Origin: Tethya wilhelma
Taxonomy: Eukaryota; Porifera; Demospongiae; Tethyida; Tethyidae
Assembly (NCBI GenBank): GCA_964030475.1
Contig: CAXIPT010000010.1
Coordinates: 192,177-256,176 of the forward strand
Direction of reading: 5' to 3'
DNA: 64,000 bases
The notes under the pieces are model-generated. The model searched no databases. It saw only the letters and a program-made list of their open reading frames with translations, and was not told where the DNA came from. The position numbers and the translations under genes are program-made. Below, in pieces: positions 10,884 to 21,992 of the stretch. Within the stretch, counting starts at the first letter, position 1. Every line of letters starts with the position of its first letter.

Positions 10884-11166
10884 TTACTGCTTACGCTTTA
10901 GTTTTGTCATTACATTAAGTTCACTGTTTCTGTATTCTGAGGTTTGGTTAACCTGATTTGCTGTCAACAATCGTGACATGGATGATTCATAGTTTACAGC
11001 TGACAAATTGCCATCAGCACTGTACTTAAATCTGCTGAAGAGAGACTCAATGGCACTTCCGTTGACACGTACAGGTACAATGTAGTATTCCGATGTATGT
11101 CTCGAGGTAAAATCACTGCAGAGTCCCAGAAAACCATAGTACATCAATCGGAAAAGATCCCATGTC
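10884..11166 (-). pseudogene. C-terminal end of a DNA-transposon transposase
   Basis: On the minus strand an open frame runs from the contig join at 11167 to a stop at 10884. It contains WDLFRLMYYGFLGLCSDF, then VRVNGSAIESLFSRFKYSADG, then NYESSMSRLL. The NGSAIESLFSRFK block followed by an NY element is typical of the C-termini of transposases I have seen in sponge and cnidarian proteins; the exact superfamily is uncertain. The N-terminal part is absent because the contig ends, not because a stop is seen. Confidence 0.6.
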
Positions 11167-11167
11167 N

Positions 11168-11268
11168 AGTCATGTGCCGAAATTCAGAGACTTACCTTGT
11201 TTCATTGCTTTTTACTGCATTGCCCATTCCTACACTTCTAATTTTTATAAAATTTTTACTATACTTGT
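11168..11268 (+). repeat. MITE-M1 right arm, solitary
   Basis: Matches the right arm of the M1 foldback family (AGTCATGTGCCGAAATTCAG ... TTTATAAAATTTTTACT). It begins immediately after the n at 11167, so the left arm is probably lost at the contig join. Confidence 0.8.
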
Positions 11269-11277
11269 TATAACATA

Positions 11278-11880
11278 TGGGTCATTCCATGTGGAATCAA
11301 CACAAAAAAATGACGCATATATTCCGACTTTATTCAAACTTGGTGTGCACATAGTATATCATGAGATGTAAAACCACAACAAATTTTAGGTTTCAATGTT
11401 GTATGGCTTCTGAGTTATAACAGGTTAAATTCTTGATGTTTTTCACTGACTCTGTGGTACAAAATGTACTTTATCTTCAATTAGGAGAATGATATGAGGA
11501 AACTAACTAGATTTCCTAATAGCACTTGAAACAAGCTTTGAAATGATGTATTACAAGTATGTATTTGATCAACTAAGGTCAAAGGTTACAGTAACGTTTT
11601 GATTAAGTTTGTTTTTCTTCCTGTTGGGATCCATCAATTTTCTTAATTTTTTGTTAACGTGTTCTTTAGTCACTCCTTAATACGTAGACAAAATTTTATC
11701 TTGGGCCGATAATGGGCTCCAGTGAAAGGTAGCAATTTACTGGTTCAGGTCCTGAAAATTGGCTTAATAAGCACATAGTTCAAATAAATCAGTGACCTAA
11801 GCAAGTAAATTGCCACTTTTTACTGGAACCCATTATCGACCCGAGATAAAATCTTATTTATGTATTAAAGGCGCAGTCGC
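11278..11880. repeat. GGGTCATTCCATGTG-family element, partial
   Basis: Starts GGGTCATTCCATGTGGAATC and follows the left arm of the element at 36640-37744 for about 250 bases with divergence. A separate inverted pair lies inside: ATTTTATCTTGGGCCGATAA near 11692 against TTATCGACCCGAGATAAAAT near 11830. The matching right terminus is not seen. Confidence 0.6.
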
Positions 11881-12506
11881 ACGGAAGTAATTACGGCGCC
11901 ATTTTTTTTGAATTCCGGATCCAAAAATCAAAAATCTCTAGCAATAGTCTCTGCTAGCGGATCTGTCATCAGTGAGCTTCATTGTTCAAGAGCTCCAGCT
12001 CTAAAGAGGATACTAGAAGGAGCAGAGGAACGTCTATCACCATACCAGATTCAAAATCAAACTTTAGCTGGAGAACAAAGTCAGCCATTGCTTCTCAAGC
12101 TACAGTACACTGGCAATGCAAACAAGCTTAATATGTGTGTGCTGTCAACATAATGGTATTAATAACAGTGAAATTACAATTACTACGAATATCACAACAT
12201 TTACTATCATTTATATATTGAATACAATGAATGTGCACAATTTATATATAATATATTATATATACCAGCTTCACATGACAAGAGTAGTCAGGTGATTATT
12301 GACACAACCCTATACAAGTTAAGCTGGGTCAAAAAAAAAATATTATATTTGAGTATGTAAAGTGCTACTGAGAGTGCAGCTAGTTTGCGTCTGTCAATTG
12401 TGAAACCATTGAACCAACAAATGACAAGCTGTGCATTGAGTCTGGAGTAGTATTACAAGAGCACAATATTCTGTGTTAGACATCAATTCACTGTGACAAT
12501 ACTATC
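11881..12506. other. gene-free stretch before TM2 gene 1
   Basis: The 81-codon frame at 11908-12153 lacks an ATG start and any recognised domain. The rest is AT-rich and would hold the promoter of the gene beginning at 12507. Confidence 0.4.
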
Positions 12507-12605
12507 ATGGCCAGTTCTCAACAAACTTCAATACAATGTCGCGGTGCTCAATCAAGGGACAACTCCATGGAATTTCGGGAAGAGAAAGAACCATTACTTC
12601 CTGAG
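12507..12605 (+). CDS. TM2 gene 1, first coding exon
   Basis: ATG followed by 32 further open codons (MASSQQTSIQCRGAQSR...EEKEPLLPE), ending exactly at a GAG|GTAAAA donor in phase 0. The large TM2 exon at 16994 also begins in phase 0, so the two join without a frame problem. The short hydrophilic N-terminus contains EKEPLL, an acidic dileucine-type motif. Assignment to the 16994 gene is inference from phase and from the equivalent small hydrophilic exons before the other TM2 copies (22301-22359, and 47024-47080 on the minus strand). Confidence 0.6.
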
Positions 12606-13140
12606 GTAAAATAGCAAAGGAAAACAATAGTGTAGTTAAAGAAACCAATATTTAGTGTTTGCTTGGGCTCACAGTAATACCATAATTATACCACTCAATC
12701 TTATAGCTGCAAAATAGCAATAGCTAGCAAGCACTGTATAATACAATATATAGGTCACTAGCAACTACAGTTAGTAGTTCACATTTTATAAAACTGTACT
12801 CAATACGATTTTGCAAGGCTCATAAGCTCTTGTCCCTACTTATAATAGAAGAAAAACAAAATATCGTAGCACCTTATCTTGTATGATGACCTAATTTAAC
12901 TCTAGCATGTAATCAGTTAAACTACTGAATACAGTTTACAAGTAAACATTTCGATAATTTACAGATGGATCATGATCTGCAAATTGAATAGCAAAGCATT
13001 TAAATATAATATTATGAAGCTCATGTGTGGGAAATGACGTACAGTAATTTAATTATATTCTACTACTAACTTAATAAAACATCAATATGAACCTACTAGA
13101 TAGTATATGCATGACTTACTGCATTCAATATAATAATACA

Positions 13141-13240
13141 GAATCGAAATGATACCACACCTCCTCAACAGAAGGGCTCGGTGTTGTGTGGTATCATTTC
13201 ATTGTGGTATCATGGTAGGTGTGGTATCATTTCGATTCAT
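13141..13240. repeat. 100-bp hairpin
   Basis: AATCGAAATGATACCACACCT near the left end is the reverse complement of AGGTGTGGTATCATTTCGATT on the right, with a further GTGTGGTATCATTT unit between. It is a compact foldback with no coding capacity. Confidence 0.75.
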
Positions 13241-13362
13241 TCGATTCATTACTAACGCTGCATGCTAATTATTGCTACAACATATAATTATACAATGCAC
13301 TTTATAATACATCTCTTTAATGTATGGTATTTACGTATTACGTAGTACACAGTAGTTTACAG

Positions 13363-13729
13363 GTAGTAAAAATTTTATAAACACGAGAAGTGTAGGAATG
13401 GGCAGTGCGGTAAAAAACAATATGCAACAAGCTTAAGGCAAGTCTCTGAATTTTGGCACATGACTACTTTATTTTCATGAGTGAATTGCAAGTTTAAATT
13501 CCAATGTCGGTTGTTTGGCTCATGAGTCAATGCAAGCAATCACTTGAATAATTTGGATAAAGTAACAAGCATGTAGAAGGTAGGTATACAGTAACGCATA
13601 AGAGTAGGGCACAAAAAATTAAAGTAATCATGTGCCGATATTCATGCGGAGACTTTCTTGTTCCATTGCTTTTTACTGCACTGCCCATTCCTATATACAC
13701 TTCTCATTTTCATAAAATTTTTACTATTA
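13363..13729. mobile_element. MITE-M1 foldback element
   Basis: The left arm (AGTAAAAATTTTATAAACA ... GTGTAGGAATGGGCAGTGC ... CACATGACTA) is inverted as the right arm (ATCATGTGCCGA ... CACTGCCCATTCCTA ... ATAAAATTTTTACT). The family recurs at 19819-20199, 20611-20991, 23001-23365, 53806-54159, and as partial copies at 11168, 25051 and 53132. It is non-coding. Confidence 0.8.
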
Positions 13730-14045
13730 ATTTTGTTCATTTCGATAATTTACGGACGGATCATGATCTGCAAATTGATTAGCAAAGCATTTAAAATATA
13801 TGAAGCGCATGCATGTGTGGGAAATGACATACAATAATTTATATAGTACTACTAACTTAATAAAACATCAATATAAAACAACTAGATAGTATGACTTTCT
13901 GCATTCAATATATATATATACAGAATCAAAATAATGCCACAACTCAACAGAATGACTCGGTGAGTTAGTTATAACACTGCTACAACATATAATCTATTAT
14001 ATACGTCTCTTTAATTTTATGGTATTTCCGTATGTAATACAGTAA

Positions 14046-14240
14046 TTAAGCCTCGGCACATGCAAAGCACATGCAGAATTATGGTTGTTGTTCCGTCTGT
14101 CTGTTCCATCAAAATCTCAAGAAAGGTAGCTCTAGCAGCAAAGTTGATGGTTCTTACGTTAATCTGAATGATCTTGTAAATATATATTCTTTGCTGTCCA
14201 AAACACTGTAGTTGCTGAGATTTGAGGATTTGGTAGCCTC
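14046..14240 (+). repeat. interspersed repeat R2 copy
   Basis: Starts TAAGCCTCGGCACATGCAAA and continues through CTGTCTGTTCCATCAAAATC to CTGTAGTTGCTGAGATTTGA. It aligns with 29684-29935 and with the reverse of 6190-6450. Confidence 0.65.
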
Positions 14241-14261
14241 GTTCTGAGGCTCCTCATTAAT

Positions 14262-14873
14262 TCGCGAATATTTTCTTCGAAAATTAGGAAGGAGAGAGCC
14301 TGGTACCAGTAGTCACGTGAGTGACGTACAGGGTAGATGTCTGGTAGATGTGAGTCCACTCAGCATTACGCGCTTTATCTAAAATGCGTCAAGCACATCA
14401 CGGTTCTACCAGTTGATGTGAGCAAAAATTTCTGTGTATCTATGAGCTCGGAGAGAGCTATAGACGTAGAAGATGATGGGAATAGACAAGAAAAAAACAG
14501 CCATTAGTCTCCAAAGACAGCCAGTCTACAAAGCAACAGATAAATTGCAGTCTCTCTGAATCAGCATCTTCGGTTCTATGTCCAGTCTCGATCTTTCAGT
14601 CTGACCAAACCAAGGTACAAAACAAAAGCGACGATCACAAACACCGTTTGGTAAGTATACATGTACCTTAACTCTTGGCACACAAGAAATGACTTTAAAC
14701 AAGCAAATAGTTGTTTTTTTTCAAGCATTCTTCTGTTCTGTTCTATTTGCGGTGGCTCCCAGGAAACTGTCACTAGCTAACTAACTTGAATTACATAAAA
14801 TAGTACGTCACTCACGTGACTACTGGTACCAGGCTCTCTCCTTCCTTATTTTCGAAGAAAATATTTGCGAAGG
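14262..14873. mobile_element. foldback element with GAGAGAGCCTGG arms
   Basis: The left arm (GCGAATATTTTCTTCGAAAA, GGAAGGAGAGAGCCTGGTAC, CAGTAGTCACGTGAGTGACG) reappears inverted at about 14803-14873. Interior about 470 bp, no coding potential. The AGAGAGCCTGG end recurs singly at about 2628, 2785, 26060, 26227, 43852, 57012 and 61008, often in the dynein c-d intron copies. Confidence 0.75.
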
Positions 14874-15503
14874 AAGAGCCTGGGAACGTCGAACAGGGCC
14901 AATTAAGGCAGACATCTCAAGTCTCACGCCTTAGGTGTGAGTCTCACGATTTAGCAAGCAATCTCATGCTCTCACGCTCTCACGCCAAGTAGTCTTCAAT
15001 CTCAGGCTTCAGAGTGAGCTGTAATCAGCTTCTATAGACCTTTTCCATGTGGGAACAGTAGCGATTTTTTAATGAGATGCATGACGTGTTATGACAAATC
15101 GTGAAAATAGACATGCCCCTTGGTGGGCAAATTTGTACAGTAGTGATACGGCCAAGCTTGAAAAGAGCACTTCATGCAGTGAGGAAGGATGCTTCAGCCG
15201 GCTTCTCAAGTAATTGTAGACTAACTCATACTTCACTAAAACTCTCGTTGGCTCACTTAAAATGTTTGTATAGATCTGAAACATGAGTAAGTCCAGTTCA
15301 TGGTTGCTTTTGCATGCTATTTCTTATGCAATGTGATGCTATTTTCTCGGATTTGTTAGTTTTCAAAGTTTGTATGGACCCTTCGATCTCCATGTTTTAT
15401 CTGGCTTGCTGCTTATATTTCCAGTAGAAGGCTCTTGAGCTTGCACTAAACTTGGCCTCCAGTGTCAGTCAGTACAAAATTCCATTCGCTTGCCCATGCA
15501 CCA
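14874..15503. other. gene-free stretch upstream of the 15504 ORF
   Basis: Contains a short series of TCTCACGC-type units at about 14915-14990. No gene is recognised. Confidence 0.4.
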
Positions 15504-16409
15504 ATGGGCTCCCAACTGGAAAGTTTAAACATTATGATACCAGTTAAAAGCCAGACCGAAGAAATGGTCAGCCAAAAGATGCTAAACAGAGCTCACAATC
15601 TACGGGAGCATCAGCCTGGTACACCACCGCCCACACCTGGCGACCCTTTACCAACAACTACAAATGATAGCCAAATTGAGAAAGAACAGAATATTATCAA
15701 GCCCATTGAATCATCCATGGTACTGCCAAACTGGGCAGATGCTTCACCAAGCGTAGAAGATATGCAACCAGATAATTTCATTATACATCAAATGACACAA
15801 TACAGAGATATTAAACAAAAAGATGACAGTCAAGATGAAGGAACAAACGGAGAACAAGAGACATCCAACGTATCAGAGAAGCACCACGGTCAGAGAGAAG
15901 AAAGCATGGAACGTCACGAGTCTGCAGATCACAGGACAGCACACAAAGAACTCACTAGACGACTGGAGGAAGTAAGTAAGCAAATTTACACAACCTTAAT
16001 AATCTTAACTAAAGCTAACCACCACAAGAAATTCATGGAAAACTGTCTGATAGCCAGAAAGCCACCAAAGGGCGTATCCATATGGTGCCAACCACATATT
16101 TACCGTTCAAATACAGATGTTGAAACTGAATGGCACAAAATCCAAAAACTAATCACAACGAAACTTACAAAACTTCTTGTAAGGCACTATACAAATGTAA
16201 TCAAGCAACACAAACAAATAATCAACCAAATCCAGGAGGAAATAAAAGAAATGCTGCCAATCAGCACAAATCAGCCAAAACTTGGTCACAGAATGGAACA
16301 AAATATACAGGAATGCACTGAACAAAGTAAAACCACTCAGAGAAAAACTAAAACGAAACAGACTCAAGAAACTCAAACGCCTATAGACCAAGAACAGCAT
16401 AGACAATGA
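15504..16409 (+). CDS. uncharacterised helical protein, possibly retroelement-derived
   Basis: About 301 codons from the first ATG (MGSQLESLNIMIP); the frame is open from 15462 without ATG. The N-terminal third is Pro/Asp/Glu-rich and probably disordered. From about 15940 it becomes helical (HKELTRRLEEVSKQIYTTLI), followed by ENCLIARKPPKGVSIWCQP and a long amphipathic segment (KLTKLLVRHYTNVIKQHKQI...IQEEIKEML). The C-terminus is Lys/Gln/Thr-rich. A helix, then a basic PKG(V/L) turn, then an LLxxHY helix reminds me of ORFs that accompany reverse transcriptases in some animal retroelements. No RT, zinc knuckle or protease is present. It lies inside the first intron of TM2 gene 1 on the same strand, consistent with an insertion. 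Function unknown. Confidence 0.5.
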   Translation: MGSQLESLNIMIPVKSQTEEMVSQKMLNRAHNLREHQPGTPPPTPGDPLPTTTNDSQIEKEQNIIKPIESSMVLPNWADASPSVEDMQPDNFIIHQMTQYRDIKQKDDSQDEGTNGEQETSNVSEKHHGQREESMERHESADHRTAHKELTRRLEEVSKQIYTTLIILTKANHHKKFMENCLIARKPPKGVSIWCQPHIYRSNTDVETEWHKIQKLITTKLTKLLVRHYTNVIKQHKQIINQIQEEIKEMLPISTNQPKLGHRMEQNIQECTEQSKTTQRKTKTKQTQETQTPIDQEQHRQ

Positions 16410-16993
16410 AAATACTATAGCTGTTACTCTTATTGATAATTATTTTGTTTGTGAAAATGATAAAAAAATTATTAATTGATGACAAACTGTTAAAGAAGCA
16501 AGAATAGTTAACACGAGCAGCTCCCTCCCATAACCAACTAACCGCTAAAGCACTCACATAGGAAAAGCCATCTATACTGACAATACGGAGGCCGATTATC
16601 GGCACAGGCGCATGTAGTTCCCACCCATCCTGACTGTATCACTTAAAATAGTAATTGCATGTAGCTAGTGTCCTCTACTGGGTCCACTGTTCATTGTACT
16701 GGAAGCTAGATTGTCATGTGTGACAATGTATTCTATTGCTAGGGCGCCAAGGGTTAAGCACCTTGGTACCTTCATTTATATAGTACTAACACATCAATAT
16801 GAACTGATCTACTAGTTAGTATGACTTACTGCATTCAATATAATTATATAGAATCCAAATGATATCCCAAATACTCAACAGAATGGTTCGGTGAGTTAGA
16901 CACTAACACTGCTAATTACTGTTACAACATAATTATACAATGCACTTTAAAATACTTTTTATTTTTAATGTTATGCATGGTATTTTTTTACAG
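16410..16993. other. 3' end of TM2 gene 1 intron
   Basis: No gene. The last 200 bases carry the third copy of the intron repeat (16785-16960) and a strong polypyrimidine tract ending TTTTTTTACAG at 16993, the acceptor for the large TM2 exon. Confidence 0.6.
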
Positions 16994-18276
16994 GCTCAAG
17001 GGCAATGGGGGAAAATCACAGCCATCATAGTATCAATTCTAGCGATAACAACATTTGTCGTTAATGCAGCATTAATCCTAACACGATATGGAGAGCTAGC
17101 TAACACCGATCCTTGTGAATCATTCCCTAGCAACACATTTGAAATTGGATCAAATGTTTTTTCAAAATTCAATGAAAACCAAAGCAACCAAACAAATGGC
17201 AGTTATTATTTTACCATTGCAATTGTTGCAGTAGTATACATACTCAGAATAATCGAATACGGTTTGCTCAGCTTTGGACTAATTAAATTTGCGTTTTGCA
17301 GTGAGAAAACAAATCCTGAAGGTGATATTAAAAACATTGCTTCAGAGAATTGGAAATGGATGGTTGGAATTTGTCTCATCTTGTCTCCCTACTTCTTGCT
17401 TGGTATAATAGCAATCCCCACAATAGGCATTGTACAAGAATATATACACATAAAGAAATGTGAAACACCTCAACAGATCAGCATTGTTTTCTTTGCTTAC
17501 TGTGCAGTGAATGCACTACGCTACAGTTGGGCTGTAGCAGCACGAGTGGGTATGATTGTTAGCACTGTAACAGTTAGCAAGCTGTGGTTAGAAGGGACTG
17601 AAGATCCTGGTGAAGATCCTGGTGATGATCCTGGTGATGATCCTGGTGAAGATCCTGGTGAAGATCCTGGTGATGATCCTGGTGATGATCTTGGTGAAGA
17701 TCCTGGTGAAGATCCTGGTGAAGATCATGCTGAAGATCCTGCAGCTAGCAATGAAACATGCCAAACCTGCCCTGAATTTCTTAACCAAATGAATGAAACT
17801 AAGGAAAAAGTTAAGGCACTAAAAATAAAATACGAGCAAAAAGGGGAGCTAGCAAAAGCATGCAATGAAGTGTTTGAGACTTGGTTCATTGTACCCTGGA
17901 TTATCTACTTCCTGGTTGCCTCCCTTGAAGCTGGAAATGTGTTGCACCCATGGCAGGATGACAATGGGAAGTTCACATCTGACTATATCCAAAGATTTAC
18001 TTGTTTATGTACAACATCAACCAGCTGATCACACTCCTAGTGCCTTATCTTTGTGCCAAACAGCTAGAAACACGCCACAGAAAATACTACACATGGATGG
18101 AAGCTCAAATATCTAAACAAGAGTTTGGAGCCACTATGACTATTCCAAAAAATGAAGGTTATAACTTCACTCCACGAATAATAGCTACTGGAATAAGAAT
18201 CAATATAAGCAACCCACTCTATTTTTTGTTTCTGGCGGTTGGATTTTTCTTTACGGTTGCCAAAACAATCCTTTAA
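16994..18276 (+). CDS. TM2 family multipass membrane protein, gene 1, large exon (frameshifted near the 3' end)
   Basis: Begins in phase 0 after TTTTACAG (AQGQWGKITAIIVSI...). Predicted layout: TM1 ITAIIVSILAITTFVVNAAL; a glycosylatable loop with one Cys; a second segment FTIAIVAVVYILRIIEYGLL; a third WMVGICLILSPYFLLGIIAI; a fourth ending VGMIVSTVTVSKLWL; then a cytosolic insert of acidic GEDP/GDDP repeats (17604-17745). CQTC, a coiled-coil-like stretch, and three more hydrophobic segments (WFIVPWIIYFLVASL, NINQLITLLVPYLCA, PLYFLFLAVGFFFTVA) follow. Compared with 23527-24687, two bases are inserted at 17984-17988, so the ORF stops at 18028. The remaining 90 codons stay open in the next frame to 18276, which suggests a very recent mutation or a consensus error. 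Family and function unknown. Confidence 0.7.
17604..17745 (+). repeat. in-frame 12-bp minisatellite encoding acidic repeats
   Basis: About eleven tandem GATCCTGGTGAA/GATCCTGGTGAT units encode DPGE/DPGD. All units are multiples of three and preserve the frame of TM2 gene 1. The antisense ORF made of IFTRI-type repeats is a by-product. Confidence 0.95.
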
Positions 18277-19783
18277 TTAAATTTTGATATGAAACCTGAT
18301 TAACTGATATTTTGCCTGTAAACATTACCATCTATGGATTTTGAGGTTTTGTTTAGTAATTACCAATTATCTTGTGTTCTTGTTGTTCTGCTATACTTTT
18401 GTGCTATAGTACTTTGTGACAATTGTGTATGAGTGTATAATTTAATTATAGTTTATGTATGATATAGTTTATTTTCCCTGTTAGTTAGGCTTTTGATGTT
18501 TATTGTTTGTAATGTTGTTATTCATTTTGGTTAGCGTAGGCTTAATTTGTCAGGTGTACACTTATATCATTTGCATGCATGAGTTGTGGTTCATGTGTAT
18601 GTTCTTACTTCGTATGGTGTGTTAATTGTTATATGTTTCTGATTTGTATCTTTGAATATGTCTTTGATTTGTATTTAGGATGATTGTGGTTTAATTTGTG
18701 ATTTGGTGTTCTAGTATAACTAGGATGTGGTTAATGGTGTATGTTAGGTTATGCAATACTCTCACATGTTCCTTAATCTCTCAGATCACAGCAAGGGTTA
18801 CGGTAGTTGTTTTGTATGTCTATCTGTCTGTCTGACTGACAGATTTTTTTCTTGAGATCTGAGGCTTTTCAGCGTAATCTTTTAGACTATACACCTGCTA
18901 ATTGAATCACACCCATTTCTTAGTTTGCATTATTTAGAATGACTATAGGAGGCCATATATATATATGTTTTCTCTTGGCACAAGCATAAGCATGCATGCA
19001 GAAGGAGTTGAGGGATAACTAACTCACTTTGTAGGTAAATTTAGCAAGCAATAACACTGTATTCTCATTGATCATGCTGTTTTGGCATATATTTGAAGCA
19101 TGCATGTTTTAATGAATCTAACTGAGGCATGACAGAGCCATGCATTTGTAGTAAACTAACTGAAAAGGCTCAAAACCCTCTAAAAAACAACAACATGTGA
19201 ATAGTACACTTAGAGCAGCATGTCTATACCATATACAGTTAAGTTATAGTTATTGACTGGCATACAAGGAATTATGGTGTATAAACTACCAAGGCCCCTC
19301 GGCCACGGTAGTTTTAACTTTATAGACCATAACATATTACCAACTGCATGCAGGGCCTAAAACTCACAGAAACTTCCTGGACACTTGTTATAGAGAGCGC
19401 TAGAGGTAAGCCACAATAGCGCCATTTTTGTTCTCCTAACGTACTTACGTACTTATGTACTAACTGACTTATACCGTTTCCATGCAGAGAACCAGAAAGT
19501 ATAGAGCCAACTTTGACAGCACAAGGTAAGTCCTTTTCAAGGGAACTAGGTTCCTTAATTGATACTAGTTTTCATCACAAATAAGCCTAAACAAAAACTA
19601 GAAAGCTTTAAAATTTAGTATATAAAATCATGTACTTCAACGTAGCACTCTTCTTGTGGGTAAAGTTCAAAGGTCATTATCCACGTAGCATTAACGCGCA
19701 CGCGCATTATAGTTACTCTAGCATTATAGTGCCTGTAGCTGCTACTCTCAAGCTTTTTGTAGGGACTAACCAGTCTGTAATAG
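18277..19783. other. gene-free stretch downstream of TM2 gene 1
   Basis: AT-rich. A degraded R2 repeat (GGGTTACGGTAGTTGTTTTG, then TCTGTCTGTCTGACTG) lies at about 18775-18900. No supported ORF. Confidence 0.5.
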
Positions 19784-20574
19784 TCTTCATACTGTAGTGC
19801 TGAAAAAAGTAAATGAACAAGTAGTAAAAATTTCAAAGAATAACCAGTGTAGGAATGGGCAGTGCTATAAAAAGTATTGGAACAAGGCATGTCTCAATTT
19901 CGGCACATGACTACTTCATTTTTTTGTGCTCATGTCTTGGCCTGTAATCTAATCTTGCCTGCCTCGATCTATATACTTTATTCCATTGTTTAGCCCAGTG
20001 TTAAGATTGGCAGAAATTTGAACCATTAATACTGTTGCAGATAAGCATTCTCAAACCATTAATTTTACAACAATACTTGAGTTATCAAAATGAAAATGAA
20101 GTAGTCATGTGCCGAAATTGAGACCATTCCTTGTTCCAATACTTTTTACAGCACTGCCCATTCCTACACTGGTTATTTTTTGAAATTTTTACTACTTGTA
20201 TGCAATTAAGGATTCATAACAGCACTGGGAGGAATTGTTTGTTTTTCCTGGAATTAGAGCCTTATTCATGAATTGATGATGGACCTACTATGAATGTTAA
20301 ATAGGGACTATTTCCTCCAATAATAGACAAAAATATTCATTGCATCACTGCGCACTTGGTGTAAATATTTAAACGTTTGCAGTCGGCTGCAATTCAGAAG
20401 TAGACTACAGTACGGAAATATCTCCTGCTCAACATCAAGGCACAGATTTTCTGTGGAAAACTTTTAGAGACTATACAAAATGGAGGGACAGCACATGAGT
20501 TCGGTATGTACAAAGTAGCTGCATCATTAACAATAGTAATTAAATAAATGATTGCATACATAACCGTAAATTTT
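19784..20574 (+). repeat. first copy of an exact 791-bp tandem duplication
   Basis: Runs from TCTTCATACTGTAG to CCGTAAATTTT and is repeated at 20576-21366, with a single n (20575) between the copies. I see no difference between the copies. This is best read as two contigs with an unmerged overlap. Confidence 0.9.
19819..20199. mobile_element. MITE-M1 subfamily copy
   Basis: CAAGTAGTAAAAATTTCAAA at the left is inverted as TTTGAAATTTTTACTACTTG at the right, apart from a few bases. The inner arms share the GTAGGAATGGGCAGTGC and GGCACATGACTACTTCATTT blocks with the other M1 copies. The second copy, at 20611-20991, belongs to the assembly duplication. Confidence 0.8.
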
Positions 20575-20575
20575 N

Positions 20576-21366
20576 TCTTCATACTGTAGTGCTGAAAAAA
20601 GTAAATGAACAAGTAGTAAAAATTTCAAAGAATAACCAGTGTAGGAATGGGCAGTGCTATAAAAAGTATTGGAACAAGGCATGTCTCAATTTCGGCACAT
20701 GACTACTTCATTTTTTTGTGCTCATGTCTTGGCCTGTAATCTAATCTTGCCTGCCTCGATCTATATACTTTATTCCATTGTTTAGCCCAGTGTTAAGATT
20801 GGCAGAAATTTGAACCATTAATACTGTTGCAGATAAGCATTCTCAAACCATTAATTTTACAACAATACTTGAGTTATCAAAATGAAAATGAAGTAGTCAT
20901 GTGCCGAAATTGAGACCATTCCTTGTTCCAATACTTTTTACAGCACTGCCCATTCCTACACTGGTTATTTTTTGAAATTTTTACTACTTGTATGCAATTA
21001 AGGATTCATAACAGCACTGGGAGGAATTGTTTGTTTTTCCTGGAATTAGAGCCTTATTCATGAATTGATGATGGACCTACTATGAATGTTAAATAGGGAC
21101 TATTTCCTCCAATAATAGACAAAAATATTCATTGCATCACTGCGCACTTGGTGTAAATATTTAAACGTTTGCAGTCGGCTGCAATTCAGAAGTAGACTAC
21201 AGTACGGAAATATCTCCTGCTCAACATCAAGGCACAGATTTTCTGTGGAAAACTTTTAGAGACTATACAAAATGGAGGGACAGCACATGAGTTCGGTATG
21301 TACAAAGTAGCTGCATCATTAACAATAGTAATTAAATAAATGATTGCATACATAACCGTAAATTTT
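20576..21366 (+). repeat. second copy of the 791-bp duplication
   Basis: Identical in length and, by eye, in sequence to 19784-20574. It continues into unique sequence (GTTAGAAATACC) after 21366. Confidence 0.9.
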
Positions 21367-21992
21367 GTTAGAAATACCAAGAAGGCTACACAGATCCAAA
21401 GATGAATGGCACACAAATTATCTTACCTAACTAGGCTTAGTAATTGGGCAGACTTGAAACTGCATGTGTTTAGCTTCATAATTCATATAGCTACAGTAAT
21501 TACTTGTATCCAGGCAAACCATGCCATACTATAGACCGCATGCAGTTGATGTCACAATTTAAAAACCATGCATGCATTGCTAACACCGCCATTTTGATGG
21601 GCAAATTTTGCGTAGAACTATAGCAGCAATATAAGACAATGACAGCTTCTTTGAAGAATTTTTGCAGTAAAACCCTAGAGACAGCGAACTAGCATACGCT
21701 CGATTACCTCCACTCAGAGAGCCCTATAGACTTGCAAAGTGATCCTTGAGCAGCAATAGTAGATAAAACAGCTAGCAAACAGTACCAAAAATAATAGTTC
21801 CTTGCTCTGTATCATAGTCTTCGTAGCGTGGTTGGTACTAGATACTGCTTCGACCCTCTGGGCTATAGCTATATTCTGTCTTGGTAGTTTCATGTGAACC
21901 ACAAAAGATCCCTAATCATACAAAATGCTCTATCAGTGCACTGGTAAATCAATGATTTGTTCCGTATATCTAATCATTTTTTGCCCTTCAAA
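21367..21992. other. gene-free stretch upstream of TM2 gene 2
   Basis: No supported gene; may contain the promoter of the gene that follows. Confidence 0.4.

Larger units (their letters stand above)
12950..14030 (+). repeat. triplicated intron segment of TM2 gene 1
   Basis: Two related copies, at about 12950-13340 and 13737-14030, share blocks such as TTTCGATAATTTAC, GGATCATGATCTGCAAATTG, AACTTAATAAAACATCAATA and GCTACAACATATAAT. A third, shorter copy at 16785-16960 directly precedes the splice acceptor at 16993. The intron therefore holds three versions of its own 3' part, two of them without the exon. Confidence 0.7.

Noticed and set aside
17588..17788. Antisense ORF of IFTRI/IITRI repeats
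   Set aside because: A shadow of the 12-bp minisatellite of TM2 gene 1.
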